In this document: positions 11,699 through 24,276 of the stretch, piece by piece
Layout: every line of letters starts with the position of its first letter
Position numbering within the stretch: the first letter of the stretch is position 1
Origin: Cyrtodaria siliqua
Lineage: Eukaryota > Mollusca > Bivalvia > Adapedonta > Hiatellidae
NCBI GenBank assembly: GCA_037043455.1
Contig: JAWPHD010005066.1
Span: 62,001 to 126,000, forward strand
DNA length: 64,000 bases
Direction: 5' to 3'
Translations under genes and position numbers: made by a program
The notes under the pieces: model-generated
What the model was told of the DNA's origin: nothing
The model's input: only the letters and a program-made list of their open reading frames with translations
Database searches by the model: none

Positions 11699-12070
11699 GT
11701 AAACATATTGTTACAGGAATAATAGACGTATTCAGAAATATTCTTTAACATTGAATTTACAAAGGAAAACAAGAAAAACGTTCTTCATCGATATCAAATT
11801 TAACTTGATTTAAGTTTTTTAAATTATATTCACGACTAAATCTAACTATATATTTTGTAATGAAATATAACTTTACATAAGATTAGATAGATAACAACAG
11901 TTTGTACATGTCGAGTTAGCTAGTTATCATGAAGGCAATGTAAGAGTAACAGGGCACACCTTCGAACTCTTGTAAGCGTTTATCTTTGTGTTCAAACACG
12001 AACATGTTTATAACCTAATTTTGAATTCAGTTATAACTCATAATTTATTTTTCAATACATTGATACATTT
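11699..12070. other. Intergenic stretch, no gene seen
   Basis: AT-rich, nothing recognised. Confidence 0.5.
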
Positions 12071-12071
12071 A

Positions 12072-12175
12072 AAACCGCGGTGGTGGCTAAGTTATAGAGC
12101 GTCCGCCTCACATGTGTGAGGTCGTGGGTTCAATTACCGTCCGAGGTCTTACATGAACGGTGATGTAATTATAAA
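12072..12175 (+). mobile_element. tRNA-like SINE head
   Basis: GGTGGCTAAGTTATAGAGCG (A-box region) and CGTGGGTTCAATTACC (B box) are spaced as in a tRNA promoter. It sits directly upstream of the long composite repeat and is probably the element's 5' end. Confidence 0.65.
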
Positions 12176-12199
12176 ATAGTGTGAGTTTTCTCTTTGACG

Positions 12200-14000
12200 C
12201 TGCTTGCAGATATATTGAAACAAGAGGCGCAAGAGGGCCTGTATCGCTCTACTGGCTATGTCTGTGGTGGAGAACACGACATCGATATGCGCAATTAGAC
12301 TTGGTACTGATCATTCCTGCCATGTTTCACTGAAATCCAGTCAGGAGTTCAGGAAAACTAGTCCGGAAGTTTGTGTACAAGAGGCAATAACTGTGTCAAT
12401 CATTCAACAAAAACAGGGTGATGATATGTGCAACTAGTTTTGGTACTGATAATCACTGCCAAGTTTCGTTGAAATCCAGCAAGGCGTTCAGGAGAGACTA
12501 GTCTAGATAAATGTTGTGCATCAAAACATTTGAAGGGCTATAACTCCGCAAAAAAAAGTCAACCGGAACACGGCGATGACATGCACAACTAGGCCTGGTA
12601 CTGATTATTCCTGCAAAGTTCCACTGAAGTCCAGGCAGGAGTTCAGGAGAACTAGTCCGGACAAAATGTGTGTATTAAAACATTTAAAGGGCTATAACTC
12701 CGCAAAAAATCGTCCAAACGAAATACGGCGATGACATGCATAAGTAGGCTTAGTACTGATCATCCCTGCAAAGTTTCGATGAAATCCGGTAAGGGATTCA
12801 GGTTAACTAGTCCAGACAAAGTTTGTGTTTTAAAACGTTTAAGGGGTCATAACTCCGCCAAAAATCATTCAACCGGAACATAGCAAAGATATGCACAACT
12901 AGGCCTGGTACTGATCATTCCTACACAGTTTCGTTGAAATCCGGCCAGGGGTTCAGGAAAAATAGTCCGGACAAAGTTTGTGTATTAAAACATTTAAAAA
13001 GGCCATAAATCCGCCAAACATCATTCAACCGGAAGATGGCAACGATATGCATAACTGGATTTGGTACTGATCATCAGTGCAACGTTTTATTAAAATCTGG
13101 CCAAATGAAGGCCCTATCGTCTTAATGAGGCAAAATACAGCATTTTTAACTAAACCAAACTCCGGTGTTACTAATTCGATCTGACTGGTTTTCAAACTCG
13201 TTCAAGCTTTTATTATTATCAACAATCTGGTAAAGTTTGTTAAAGATCCGATGAAAAATGAAAGCCCTATCGTGTTAACAAGGCCAACTTATAGCATATT
13301 AAAAAAACAAAACAAGGGCCATAACTCCGGTGTAAATGGTCCAATATGGCTAGTTTTCAAATTCGTCCAAGATTTTATTGCTATTAACAATTTTTGCAAG
13401 TTTGGTAAAGATCAAATAATAAATAAAGGTGCTGGAGTGTTCACAATGCAGAATATGACATTTTTTAGCAAAAACAAAGGCTATAACTCCGGCGTAAATG
13501 GTTTGATCTGGCTGTTTTTTTAACCTTTTCGAGCTTTTATTAATATTAACAATCTGTGTAAATTTGGTAAGACCAAAAATAATAAATGAAGTTGCTAGAG
13601 TGTTCACAAGGCAGAATATGACATTTTTCAGCAAAACAAGGGCCATAACTCTAATGTTACTGATCCTCTCTGGCTGGTTTTCCACTCATTTGAGCTTCCG
13701 TTGATATAAATACACTGGCAAAGTTTCGTAAAGATCAAATACAAAATGAAGGTGCTAGAGTGTAAACAAGGCTTAATATGGCATTTTCAGCAAAACAAGG
13801 GCCATAACTCTGGTGTTACTATTTTCATCTGGCTAGGTTTTGAACTCATCTGAGCTTTCATTGATATAAAGACACTGGCAAAGTTTCTTCAAGATCCGAT
13901 TATTAATGAAGTCCCTATCGCGTAAACAAGACAAAAGTTAACGGACGGACGACGGACAGACGACGGACCGACGGACGGACGACGGACAACTCGCCATCCC
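12200..14000 (+). mobile_element. Composite non-autonomous element with internal repeats
   Basis: The first part holds about five units of 154 bases marked by GGGCTATAACTCCGC (about 12535, 12690, 12845, 12998) and AACTAGTCCGGACAAA. The second part holds about four units of 160 bases marked by AAGGGCCATAACTC (about 13312, 13474, 13635, 13795). It ends in a (GACGGAC)n run at 13943-13990. No transposase frame. A tRNA-like head, repeated body and GACGGAC-type end recur in a different element at 28783-29375. Confidence 0.75.
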
Positions 14001-14840
14001 ACAACAAGGAATTTCTGTTTTACCAGGAACGTTACAAGTTGTTGCGTTTAACGCAGTTATTGTATGTGTTGTACATAATAATCAACTATTGCTATAAGCA
14101 TAACAAACAATTGTATTTTGAACTAGTCTAAACATGTGCAAGTATTCAAATGCAAAAAAAAACATTACAACCGCAATGACATCTTTTAAAGGCAGAATAT
14201 GCTAATTAACACATAAACTGAAACAGTTGACGAAGCACTCGACTCGGAAGCGTTACAACTTAGAGAATTACGCTAACAAATAAACTGAATAAAATTAAAC
14301 TGTACACACTATGCCGAATAACTATGTGTGTACTAATTACGCTGTATCCTCTACATGCTGCGCCGACGCTAAGCACAACACAGGAAGTGTGCAGATCAAA
14401 ATGGTTTATTATACACAAATACTTGACACAAAGTCTCTGTCATCTCCGTTAAGGTTAACAATAAGCATACTAGTATTCTGACTTTAAATATCGAGTCCCT
14501 GAGACATCGACATTTTAATTTCCTTGTCAAATTTGGGGACAAAGAGATAATGCATGCCAAGTTTCAAGTTTCTGAAAATAAACAAGGATGGGCTACTTGT
14601 TGAGCTAACCTTCAAATGTATGTTACATGGGTTACATTTATATTGTGTTTGTCGTACGATGTAGAAATGAATTAGATCTACGTCAAATTAAACTTTTATT
14701 TATTATACATCTATTACGAATAGGGCTAAACATAAGTTGCACGAATTTGTTTCCTTGTCGATGTGAACATATACGTTTATACTAATCGGGCTACACATGT
14801 CTATTTACACAATAACCTCGATCACGCAGATAACAGCGTT
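14001..14840. other. Intergenic stretch, no gene seen
   Basis: AT-rich, no supported frame; short open frames here show no family resemblance. Confidence 0.5.
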
Positions 14841-15010
14841 AGCGTGGTTTTGATGATGTAACAGTACGACCAGGGAAAACACGCTTCTCCGAGCAGACGA
14901 CACCATTATCGTCTACAATGTCGATACTGGTAATCGAACCCGGATAGCATTGGTGAGATGCGAGCGCGGTACAGACTCTACCGTCTGCACTACCGCTACC
15001 TGTAATGATT
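14841..15010 (-). mobile_element. tRNA-like SINE head
   Basis: On the minus strand, TAGCGGTAGTGCAGACGGTA (A-box region) is followed by CCGGGTTCGATTACC (B box). No CCA-type or anticodon-stem evidence supports a functional tRNA. Confidence 0.6.
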
Positions 15011-15494
15011 ATATCTGTAAAATAAGTAGGCCTTTCGACATCTTTTGAGTTTATGAACTTATATGAAAAAAAAGAGTCGTATGTCAAGTAAAATCGATGC
15101 ATTTTCATTTTCGGTGACAATGGCATTAATACATAAACGGCAAAGTGTTCGCCTAATCGATATTGTAGAACATAAGGATAACAATACGAACATATGATCG
15201 TAAGTAGACGGGATGTATCGTGTCCCTGATTTGTTTTGCAGTGAGGGATCTCACTAATATCTCCAATGCAATCCGAGTTATGTTCCTTTCTCGGAGTTGT
15301 AATGAGAGGATACGCTGGTCACCCGCTAACACACGTGAGTTTGTGAGTTTTACCATATATCTAAGCAAGACCACATCTACGCTGTCATCTATATTGGTTT
15401 TGTATTATCTGTGTAACTTGTTTCGTTATCGATTCAAGCTAACCAAGCAAGGTTTTAAACAAGTGTAAAATAAAAATAGCATATATCTGGGTAT
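15011..15494. other. Stretch with overlapping short ORFs, no gene assigned
   Basis: Open frames of 73 and 82 codons lie on opposite strands at 15153-15468. Neither resembles a family I know and neither has supporting context. I treat the region as non-coding. Confidence 0.4.
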
Positions 15495-16265
15495 GCATTT
15501 AACATAATAATTGATCAAGTCACAGGTGTTAAAACGATATTGAAAAAAACATAATTTTGCACGGAGACATATACACGCCACGACGTTTTTGTCTTACCAG
15601 ACACATTCTTCCCGATTTTTACCATCAGTTCTTCCTACCAAATATTTTAATCAAGGTGGGCGACCTCGCATCTCTTTATTCAAATAGATGTCGTGCCTTG
15701 CATACTGATTACAATTAACACCTGTAACACGACGTGGTGCTAGAAGTAAACTTAAGCACAGAAATACAATTGTTCACATTTAAGGGATACGTGTGCGTTA
15801 GCGTGTGCATTACAACACATATAAACTGTTCACTGCTACCTTGTGTAATTATAAGATTGCGTTATGAAAGTGAAAAATTTAAAGGAACGGTTCATTACTA
15901 CCTTACATTTGCAATGATGAAAACTATAATGATGAAATTTAAAAACAAAAGGGGGAAAGTAATTCAACAGGCTTAAACCCTGACTTCCCCGACACTAAGA
16001 CGACGCCTCAACCAAACGCGCTACAGAGGCTAATGAAAGTTTTGTTGCTAATATACAGTCATATAATAATAACTGTATGCTACTTTTCAGTAGACTGATA
16101 TCCGAAAACATCATTTCAGCAAGTAAAACGGTAACCTTTGAACATTGGAAACTATGTGTATATACCATTCAAGTTTTTTAGACGAGTTCACTAGGAATTG
16201 AAGTTGTAATGCATGCTTCTCGTCAACTACATGATTCACAGTATTTTAACTATAGACAAACACAA
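15495..16265 (-). repeat. 0.78-kb repeat, copy 2 (inverted)
   Basis: Reverse-oriented partner of 10610-11385: TTTTTACCATCAGTTCTTCC, GACGACGCCTCAACCAAACG and CGAGTTCACTAGGAATTGAA all have counterparts there. About 4.1 kb separates the copies. Confidence 0.75.
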
Positions 16266-16389
16266 AACCCATTTAAGAATCAACTGCCGAAGGCTCTTAA
16301 ATATTCAGCTCATAAATAAATACAGTCATTGATGTCAATGTAGTTGCAATTACGATAGTTTGTCTGCTATATAGCATATAAATGAGTAG

Positions 16390-16560
16390 TTACTCCCTTC
16401 CTTCCTTCATTCATTTTTAACGTCATTACCTATTTCTTACCTATTTCATTCCTTCCTTTCTTTATTTCTTCTGGCCTTTTTGCCTTTCCACATCCCTCCA
16501 TACTTTCGCACGTCCCTCCCTCCTTTCCTCCATTCCTCCATCCCAACTATAGTAAAATCA
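16390..16560. repeat. Pyrimidine-rich CCTT/CATT stretch
   Basis: Irregular CTTCCTTCATTCATTT and CCTCCCTCCTTTCC words; strong strand bias of C and T. Confidence 0.7.
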
Positions 16561-17295
16561 TGAAACAAACATGTTTACAATAATATTCGCTATACATCTG
16601 AAAGTATATAGAGTATATGAGCTACATTTGAGTGTACATCCTTCCTTTATTTATTCATTACTTCTTCGTTCAATCATTTCGTCCTTCTTTCTTTCATTGG
16701 TTCTTCTTTTATACATAAAACATTTTTTAAAGAAAAAATGTGATAATCTGTTTAAAATTACCTTTTAAATGTTTTAATTTTACAAAATGCAAACTTTTAA
16801 GCCGAAATTAAGTTGTATTCCATACCCCAGCCAACCCCCATTTTTGCTTCTTGAGAAATGGTTGGATGGAATATGAAAGTTAATACTCGGACCACGTAAT
16901 GCGATAACAATGTGGCACATCTGTCAACAATTATACACGTTTGACTTAAACACTTTACGTTTAAGATCACTTCACCAGGATCATATATATCACATTATAC
17001 TTTATACACACACTAGACAAACACTTATTTAAACATGCCTTCACATGAAGTGTCGGAAGTGTGTTAATACGATTATAAATAAGTAGTATGTTAAACGCGT
17101 ATTACATTATTTAAATGACGACTGAAACAAAAACAAAGAACAAATACTTATTTTTTACTAATAAAACAACGAGTTGTTTCCATCAAATAATACTTAATCA
17201 TACACTATTCTTATCAAATGAAAATTCTACTCTTGACTGTGTCCATGATAGTGAAATCCAACATGATTTTGTTAAAATAAAATGTTTTCTGCTTT
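16561..17295. other. Intergenic stretch, no gene seen
   Basis: AT-rich, short open frames without resemblance. Confidence 0.45.
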
Positions 17296-17299
17296 CTTG

Positions 17300-18190
17300 A
17301 ATTTAGATATAAAAATCGAACAGGAAAAGTAGCATTCAAGGACGACTGTAAGAAACAAAGAACAACTTTAAAGATGAATAAAATGCCAAATAAGACATCA
17401 AAAACACTAAAGGGTTGACAATAGGGCTACCGCCTTGGAACGGTCAGTGGCAAAATAGGCCGTTGGGGTGGGGGTGGGGGGGGGGGGGGGCTTGGGGCGG
17501 GGTGGAGGGGGGCCGAGCGGGTTTAAACCAGGTTCTGGGGTGTATCAAACCTCACACTTACCCTACTGTCAACCCAATAAAACGGGACAGTGTCAGTAAA
17601 GAAATCCCCGCTATGAACTATTCTCTAAGCAATATAAGTAAAACACAAAGATGCTCGTGTATATATAAATACAAAAATAGCCTAGAAAGCCTGAAGAAGG
17701 TACTCAATGACTTGGCAGAAGCCAGAGCAACAAGAGAATAAACCATTGAGGGCACGACAAGACTGCAGCTTGTCCTTTTGGGCTTTAGGTAGACGTCACC
17801 ATATGGTCCACAGCCTGTCCGGTCATCGCACAATTAAAGAGGAAAGCATAGTGGCGAACTGTAAATGGGTCCACCACCAAGTATGCAGTGCGTTGCAAAA
17901 TGATAGAGTCATAACCGTTTTTGTGAACCTTTTAAACAAGTTTAAGAAAGATAGTATGAAAGTGATCATGACCAAGGATCTTACGAAGTTTGTAAATCAC
18001 ATCACCATAGAAGTCAGGTTGTGATAGTCCTTGTCGCAGAATAGTTCTTATAAATTACTTTTATATTTGGAAAGAAGATTAGGGTTACGACAATAACATT
18101 TTTCAAAAGTTTTACGAAGTTTATGGTAACGATTACCCTGATGGAGTAGCTTTTAAGTTATACAAAGATTACGAATATCATAAGTAAACA
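17300..18190 (-). pseudogene. Penelope-like element 3' end, copy 1
   Basis: On the minus strand, 18190 to about 17760 gives broken frames with YHKLRKTFEKCYCRN, then a segment at about 17815-17900 including LQRTAYLVVDPFTV and YAFLFNCAMTG. These correspond to the C-terminal tail of the reverse transcriptase family of 2-364. Downstream (17300-17600) is the non-coding 3' part with GGGTTGACAATAGGGCTACC and a G-rich tract. Several stops and shifts make it inactive. Copies 2 and 3 follow at 18260 and 20570. Confidence 0.65.
17455..17515 (+). repeat. G-rich tract, G-quadruplex candidate
   Basis: Many runs of three or more G, including a run of about 16 G around 17475. It is part of the element 3' region; the equivalent site at 18440-18460 is also G-rich. 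Confidence 0.8.
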
Positions 18191-18259
18191 AACTGCCGAG
18201 CATTTGCTGAATACAGCTGTCCAACACTGCACATTTAAACACGTTTATTTAAATGCATA

Positions 18260-18730
18260 TTTAAAGTAGATATCAAAGTCGAATAAGAAATTTAGCATTC
18301 ACATAACGCAGAAAAACCAAAACACGCATTCAAAAACAGACAACAATTACAAGGTCAAATAACAGCATGCGATGCCACAAACACAAAATGAATGACAATA
18401 TGGTTACCAACTTGAAACGGTCAGCGACAAAAAGGCCGCTGGAGGGTGAGTCGGGGGGTGGGGGTAAACCTGGGCCCCGTTTTATTAAACATATTGCGAT
18501 CAGTCTCACATTTTAAAACTGTTCACATATTTGCACCTAAGCATTCAATGTAGACAATTATTTGTGCATTATGTGCAGAAATATCAAATGTGTAACAAAA
18601 CGAAATGAAATCGCGTTATCATGTGTCATCACAATAAACCTGGACATTGTAAATAAAGAAATTCCTGACAACCTAGACAGTATTGATAGGCAATATAAGT
18701 AAAACACAAACATGATAATGAAAATAGCAC
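18260..18730 (-). mobile_element. Penelope-like element 3' end, copy 2
   Basis: Non-coding 3' part only: AATGACAATATGGTTACCAA, AAACGGTCAGCGACAAAAAG and GGCAATATAAGTAAAACACA align with 17410-17650. No reverse transcriptase portion is attached. Confidence 0.55.
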
Positions 18731-19186
18731 AAGAGACCCAGGGGCCTCAAAGCGATCACCTTACTGCAAGGATTTACAGGGCAAGAACATATATATTTGT
18801 AATATGCAGTATGCATCAATTTCCTGCTATCGGCTATAAGCTGCAAAATAGTAGGTTATGTAACACACGGGATCCCTGTTGTGGGACCATTTCTGATTCC
18901 GAATTCTCTTGAGAAGCAGATGTTTTAAGATTTTGAACGTTCATTGCGGCATCTTGGTTGTTGCTTTGAACTAATTTTAATAAATTTGAAAACCATTCAT
19001 CTAATGATCATCCACGTGGAGTTTTGTCAAAATGGACCAAGCGGTTTCGGAGAAGAATATTTTGTTTAAATACTTTCTATTTAATATTTATGTAAACCTG
19101 TGACCCCGTGTAGGGGGGCTAAGGGTTACCATTTGAACACACTTGGTAGAGATCCATAAGCTGATGCATCACATGCAAGCTCTGTG
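18731..19186. other. Intergenic stretch, no gene seen
   Basis: 18960-19180 resembles the AAGCGGTTTCGGAGAAGAA type of repeat common in invertebrate non-autonomous elements; no frame. Confidence 0.4.
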
Positions 19187-19871
19187 CTATAGCAACTATC
19201 ACTATAAAAAGCTATAGCAACTATCACTATAAAAAGCTATAGCAACTATCACTATAAAAAGCTGTAGCAACTATCATATAAAAAGCTATAGCAACTATCA
19301 CTATAAAAAGCTATAGCAACTATCACTATAAAAAGCTATATCAACTATCACTATAAAAAGCTATAGCAACTATCACTATAAAAAGCTATATCAACTATCA
19401 CTATAAAAAGCTATAGCAACTATCACTATAAAAAGCTATATCAACTATCACTTTAAAAAGCTATAGCAACTATCACTATAAAAAGCTGTAGCAACTATCA
19501 TATAAAAAGCTATAGCAACTATCACTATAAAAAGCTATATCAACTATCACTATAAAAAGCTATAGCAACTTTCACTATAAAAAGCTATAGCAACTATCAC
19601 TATAAAAAGCTATAGCAACTATCACTTTAAAAAGCTATAGCAACTATCACTATAAAAAGCTGTAGCAACTATCATATAAAAAGCTATAGCAACTATCACT
19701 ATAAAAAGCTATAGCAACTATCACTATAAAAAGCTATATCAACTATCACTATAAAAAGCTATAGCAACTATCACTATAAAAAGCTATAGCAACTATCACT
19801 ATAAAAAACTATAGCAACTATCACTATAAAAAACTATAGCAACTATCACTATAAAAAGCTATAGCAACTAT
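19187..19871. repeat. 25-bp tandem array, about 27 units
   Basis: Units start CTATAGCAACTATCACTATA and end AAAAG. Recurring variants (CTGTAGCAAC with a one-base-shorter unit, CTATATCAAC, CACTTTAAAA) come back in a regular order, which indicates higher-order amplification. Confidence 0.95.
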
Positions 19872-19894
19872 AACAACTTTCTCAGAAACTGCAA

Positions 19895-20266
19895 GATCAA
19901 TCAGAGTTACAGATAAGCAAGGTATTTACTTAAATACCCAATTAAAAATGCCAAATACCCAATTAATATAAAAAGGCATGGGTATCAATAAGAAATCGAA
20001 GTTGTCAAATAATAAAACAACCAATGCAAATTGAGCAATATATGGGTTGTTGAAGGGACACCCAGTCACCTTGTATAAAGCCTATTGTAAAAGAAGTTGA
20101 TTTTATTAGATTTTGTTTATACAATATTAGTGGAATGCTACCCCAAAACAATGTCGCAAACTTTTATTGTTTTATTTTACCCAATTGAAATCATGAAGTA
20201 CCCAATTAAATAAATACCGATGGGTAAATACCCAATTGATCAAACAGCTTATCTGTAGCTCTAGTC
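19895..20266. mobile_element. MITE-like element with inverted ends
   Basis: GAGTTACAGATAAGC near 19900 and GCTTATCTGTAGCTC near 20247-20261 are inverted and nearly exact. Just inside, AAATACCCAATTA and its variants occur at least six times. No coding capacity. Confidence 0.6.
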
Positions 20267-20569
20267 AATAGTATTTACAATTGGTAAACGGCGTCTTATT
20301 GCCCTGTAAAATAGTGTCCCGCCTCCGGAGTTCATTGTTTGTATATATTCCTTCAGCTATAACTTCGAAAACATGAGACAACAACTCCATTCAGTGCTAA
20401 ATGCAAGTATACAATTCTAGACTGTGTTACGGTCCTTTGCGCTTCTCTGCATAACAGAATAGTATAGAATAGACTAATAAAATTCTCGCACAAATTCTAT
20501 TATTTGCAAAACACAGTCCAGCAATAGTACGCCTTTTAAACGAAAAAAATTAAAAGGGTAAAACGAAGG
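20267..20569. other. Intergenic stretch, no gene seen
   Basis: No recognised frame or repeat. Confidence 0.4.
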
Positions 20570-21595
20570 AGAAGAATTGTACACCATAGATATAAACGGG
20601 TTGACAATAGGGATACCGCCTTGTAACAGCCTTGAAAAGAGTTTCTGGGGTTTAAACTAGGTTCTTGGTTGCATCAAACTTCACTCTTACCCTATTGACT
20701 TCCCCGTTAACCAAGACAGTGAAGATAAATAGATAAAGATATCCCCATTAACATATTAAACATCATTAATAGGCATTATTAGTACATGACAAAGATGATA
20801 ATGTATGTATCAAGTACTCAATGACTTGGCAAACGCGACACGAGTATAAACCCGTTCAGGGCACGACAAGACAATATTGTAGACCACTTTAACTGATACT
20901 ATCCTTCGTAGATCGCTTTAACTGATACTATCCTTCGTAGACCACTTTAACTGATATTATCCTTCGTAGACCACTTTAATTGATACTATCCTTCGTAGAC
21001 TACTTTAACTGATACTATCCTTTGTAGACGACTTTAACTGATACAATCCTTTGTAGACCACTTTAACTGATACTATCCTTTGTAGACCATTTTAACTGAT
21101 ACTATCCTTTGTAGACCACTTTACCCGATACTATCCTTTGTAGACACTTTAACTGATACTATCCTGTGTAGACCACTTTAACTGATACTATCATTTTCAG
21201 GATGTCGGTAGATGATCAGTTCCACACTATGTCATCGCACAATTAAACATGAAAGCATGCAATGCGTTCAAATGATAGGGTTATAACTTCTTTTAAAAAA
21301 AGTGTAATAAATAATGTATGATAAGTGACAATGACCAAAGAAGTCTGGTCCTTTTCGCAGAATAATTAATACATTACTTTTATATTTTAAAATTACTTTT
21401 AGGTTATAAAAGTCGGTCAGGGTTACGATAACACGATTTTGAGAAAGTTTGTCGAAGTTTATGGTAATGGTAATCCTGACGGAGTAGCTTTGTAGTTATA
21501 CAAAGGTTACGAATGTTCAAGTCCTTATTACTTTCTGAAATCGGTTGAAAAAAACCACTTTCATCTGCAAACGTTGGTTTTGATAGGACCATTTC
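20570..21595 (-). pseudogene. Penelope-like element 3' end, copy 3
   Basis: The reverse frame at 21404-21592 encodes LNIRNLCITTKLLRQDYHYH then KLRQTFSKSCYRNP, the tail of the same reverse transcriptase as copy 1. The non-coding part at 20595-20870 (GGGTTGACAATAGGGATACC, CTCAATGACTTGGCA, GGGCACGACAAGAC) aligns with 17412-17765. A 29-bp array at 20874-21200 replaces the middle of the element. Confidence 0.65.
20874..21200. repeat. 29-bp tandem array, about 11 units
   Basis: Units GTAGACCACTTTAACTGATA followed by CTATCCTTT. The array interrupts copy 3 of the Penelope-like element. Confidence 0.95.
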
Positions 21596-21864
21596 AATGC
21601 AAAATTCTGCTATTATTTTATTCTTATCACAAATGATTTTAAAGGGACTGGAGGCGATCTGGAAGAGTGATTGGTGTCAATACAAATAAGTAAAAATCCT
21701 AAAGTATGTTTTATTTGCTGATGAAACTGGCATTATGCTTTAATAAGCCGTATGCATGTTACCTGTGGTTTATTATTATGAACATGTTTGATCTACGCAG
21801 ACTGTTTTTGCTGCTAAATCATACATGTTTGTTTGAAAGGGGGTTAGGTTGCTAACAGATGTAG

Positions 21865-22700
21865 AAATAATTCAGATAAGGTGTACATCTATAACAAAGC
21901 AAATGTGGAAGTGACCTTGACCCTCCAAGTTCAACTTTTGCGTTTGGGTCACTTTTTCACAAACTGTATGCACTAGACCTTTCAAACTTTGCTTATAGTT
22001 GTATCTTGGGTAGTACATTGCAACGTGACAAAGCAAATGTGGAAGTGACCTTGACCGTTCAAGCAAAGGGCAGATAACTTAATACTTTTTACCTTAAACT
22101 TTTGCGTTGAGGTCAATTTCTCGCAAACTGTATGCACTACACTTTTCAAACTTTGTTTATAGTTGTATCTTGAGTGGTACATCGCAACGTGACAAAGCAA
22201 ATGTGGATTTGACCTTGACCCGCCATGCAAAGGGCAGATAACCTTATAATGTTTACCTTCTACTTTTACGTTTAGTTCACTTATTCACAAACTGTATGCA
22301 CTAGACCTTTCAAACTTTGCTTATAGTTGTATCTTGAGTGATACATTGCAACGTGACAAAGCAAATGTGGATGTGACATTGGCCCTCCAAGCAAGGGACA
22401 GATAACTTAATAATGTGTACCTTCAATTTTTGCGTTTAGGTCACTTTCTCACAAACTGTATGCACTAGACCTTTCAAACTTCGCTTATAGTTGTTTTACA
22501 ACGTGTCAAAAAGAAAATTTAGATGTGACCTTCACCATCCAAGCAAAGGGCAGATAACTTTAATTGTTACATTTACATCACTTTCTCATGGACTATAATT
22601 ATGCACTAGATGCTTTAAACCTAGTTTATAGCTTAATCTTTGGAAGACAAAACATTCTATTTTGACATAGTTGTGTCTTGGGTAGTGCATCTTTTTGGAA
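21865..22700. repeat. About 165-bp repeat, 4-5 units
   Basis: ACAAACTGTATGCACTAGAC, TTATAGTTGTATCTTG and CAACGTGACAAAGCAAATGT recur at about 165-base spacing (around 21995, 22160, 22325, 22485 and 22665). The unit type (GTGACCTTGACC) is common in mollusc non-autonomous elements. The short reverse frames here follow the repeat. Confidence 0.85.
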
Positions 22701-23852
22701 GCATGGATTTCATCTTTGACCTTGACCTACTTTTTGGAGCTGATGATTTTTCATTGATTTATTTCTATATATATATATTTTTTTTTTTTATAGAATGGCA
22801 TTTTGTTTTTCAACAAATGCACTAAAATGTCATCTCAGCAAACCGTAAACTCCATTGTTTTTAGTTATTAAAATGTTTATAAACTTTCATTTATCTTTTA
22901 TTTTTAAGTCTAGCCTCCGTTAGGCGAGACATGTGAATCCGCGGAATTTAAGGTAGCTGGCGGGGTTACTCGGGAAAAATCAAAATCGCGTATATTGTGA
23001 CCATTATTTTACCTGCTTGTAGGTTATTGTATGGGCTTTCCATCAGTACTAATTTTAAACGATTTAAAAATAAGCATCGGATTCGCCCTCTGGTGGTATC
23101 CATTTTTACGACGATTTTTACCGGTTTCGTACCGGAAGTGTACTAGACTTTGTGTCAAACGTTCAACAAATTACATCACTTGGAAGCACAATGATTTATA
23201 AACGTAATGCACGTAATTTATTTTTAAAACAGCTATATCTCTTGATCATTTGTGCGTTTCTTTGCGTAAGGTGTACCACGCGGCTATTACAAAATCGGGA
23301 GGATATTTACATGTTGCCGCTATTTTACTTAAAAGTTAGCGTGGTGACAGATATTTTATTCTCTACAATCCCATTCGTTGAAATTCTCTGCATTGATTGC
23401 TGTAAAATAAAGGGAAGTCTTCGAGCTAGATTTTTTTAAAAACGCACTTTGTATTTTCCTTTAGAATTTTGATGCGCGACGTTTAATTTGTATTACTATA
23501 GTTAATTACTTCAAGATCGTGTGTACACACGTTATTGAACTGTTTAATTCATTAAATATATTTTAAGAAGTACAGTTGTATAAGTTGCAAATTTTACACG
23601 TGCTATTTTAACCTGCTATTATCTGTTTGCCACCCGTCTTAAACAGTATGTGTTGTCAAAGTTGCTGATTGGGTACGAAAGATCATTCAAATCAAATGAA
23701 ATATCAAATCAAATATTCTTTATATTCACTCAATTCACATACATGACATCACGAGGAAATAATAATACAAACATATATGTGACGAGGCACATAGCAAAAC
23801 ACAAAAAAATATTGGAAAATGGTTATCAATTAATTTCAAAAATAGGCGTATG
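22701..23852. other. Intergenic stretch, no gene assigned
   Basis: Contains an AT and T run at 22765-22790. A 95-codon frame at 23152-23439 has hydrophobic stretches but no recognisable family, no context and AT-driven composition; I do not call it a gene. Confidence 0.45.
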
Positions 23853-23972
23853 GCGGGAGGTTTTACGCAGGATAAGTGGGTGGTCTGCCTCAACAACAAA
23901 AAACAAATCGACCGTCATATATAACCTTGCATGTGTTAAAAATGTCGAAAAACATCATACAAAACAAACATA
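23853..23972 (+). mobile_element. SINE 3' tail, first family
   Basis: GGCGGGAGGTTTTACGCAGG, GTGGGTGGTCTGCCTC, ACCGTCATATATAACCTTGC and a CATACAAAACAAACA end match the tail at 1590-1700. Head missing. Confidence 0.75.
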
Positions 23973-24276
23973 AATAGACGGTAGATGAAACACATGATTA
24001 GTAACGTCCAAACACATCATTTTCAAAACTAATGGTATTATTTCTATCTATTATTTATAGACAGGAAAAAAACAATCGATGTATCTCGGACGTATCCGTA
24101 AAAAACATTAGGAAGCGTCCGACCGATTAACTAGTTGTTTCACTTTTTTTTTTTCGTGCATGTCTAAATTTATTACAATACAATAAGTGTTGATTCGGTT
24201 TTCAATGGATGTTTCTGTGTCATGCAGAATAATGTCATGCAGGATAACGGTGTATTATTATACACACGTGCGTACA

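Noticed and set aside
12072..12175. Functional tRNA gene
   Set aside because: A and B boxes are present but a full cloverleaf is not evident, and the sequence leads directly into a repeat element, as in a SINE. The same applies to 36090-36170 and 14841-15010.
13350..13685. Minus-strand ORF of 111 codons
   Set aside because: It follows the 160-bp repeat units; repeated peptide blocks mirror the DNA repeat.
23152..23439. Possible small membrane protein
   Set aside because: Hydrophobic stretches only, AT-rich composition, no homology and no gene context.
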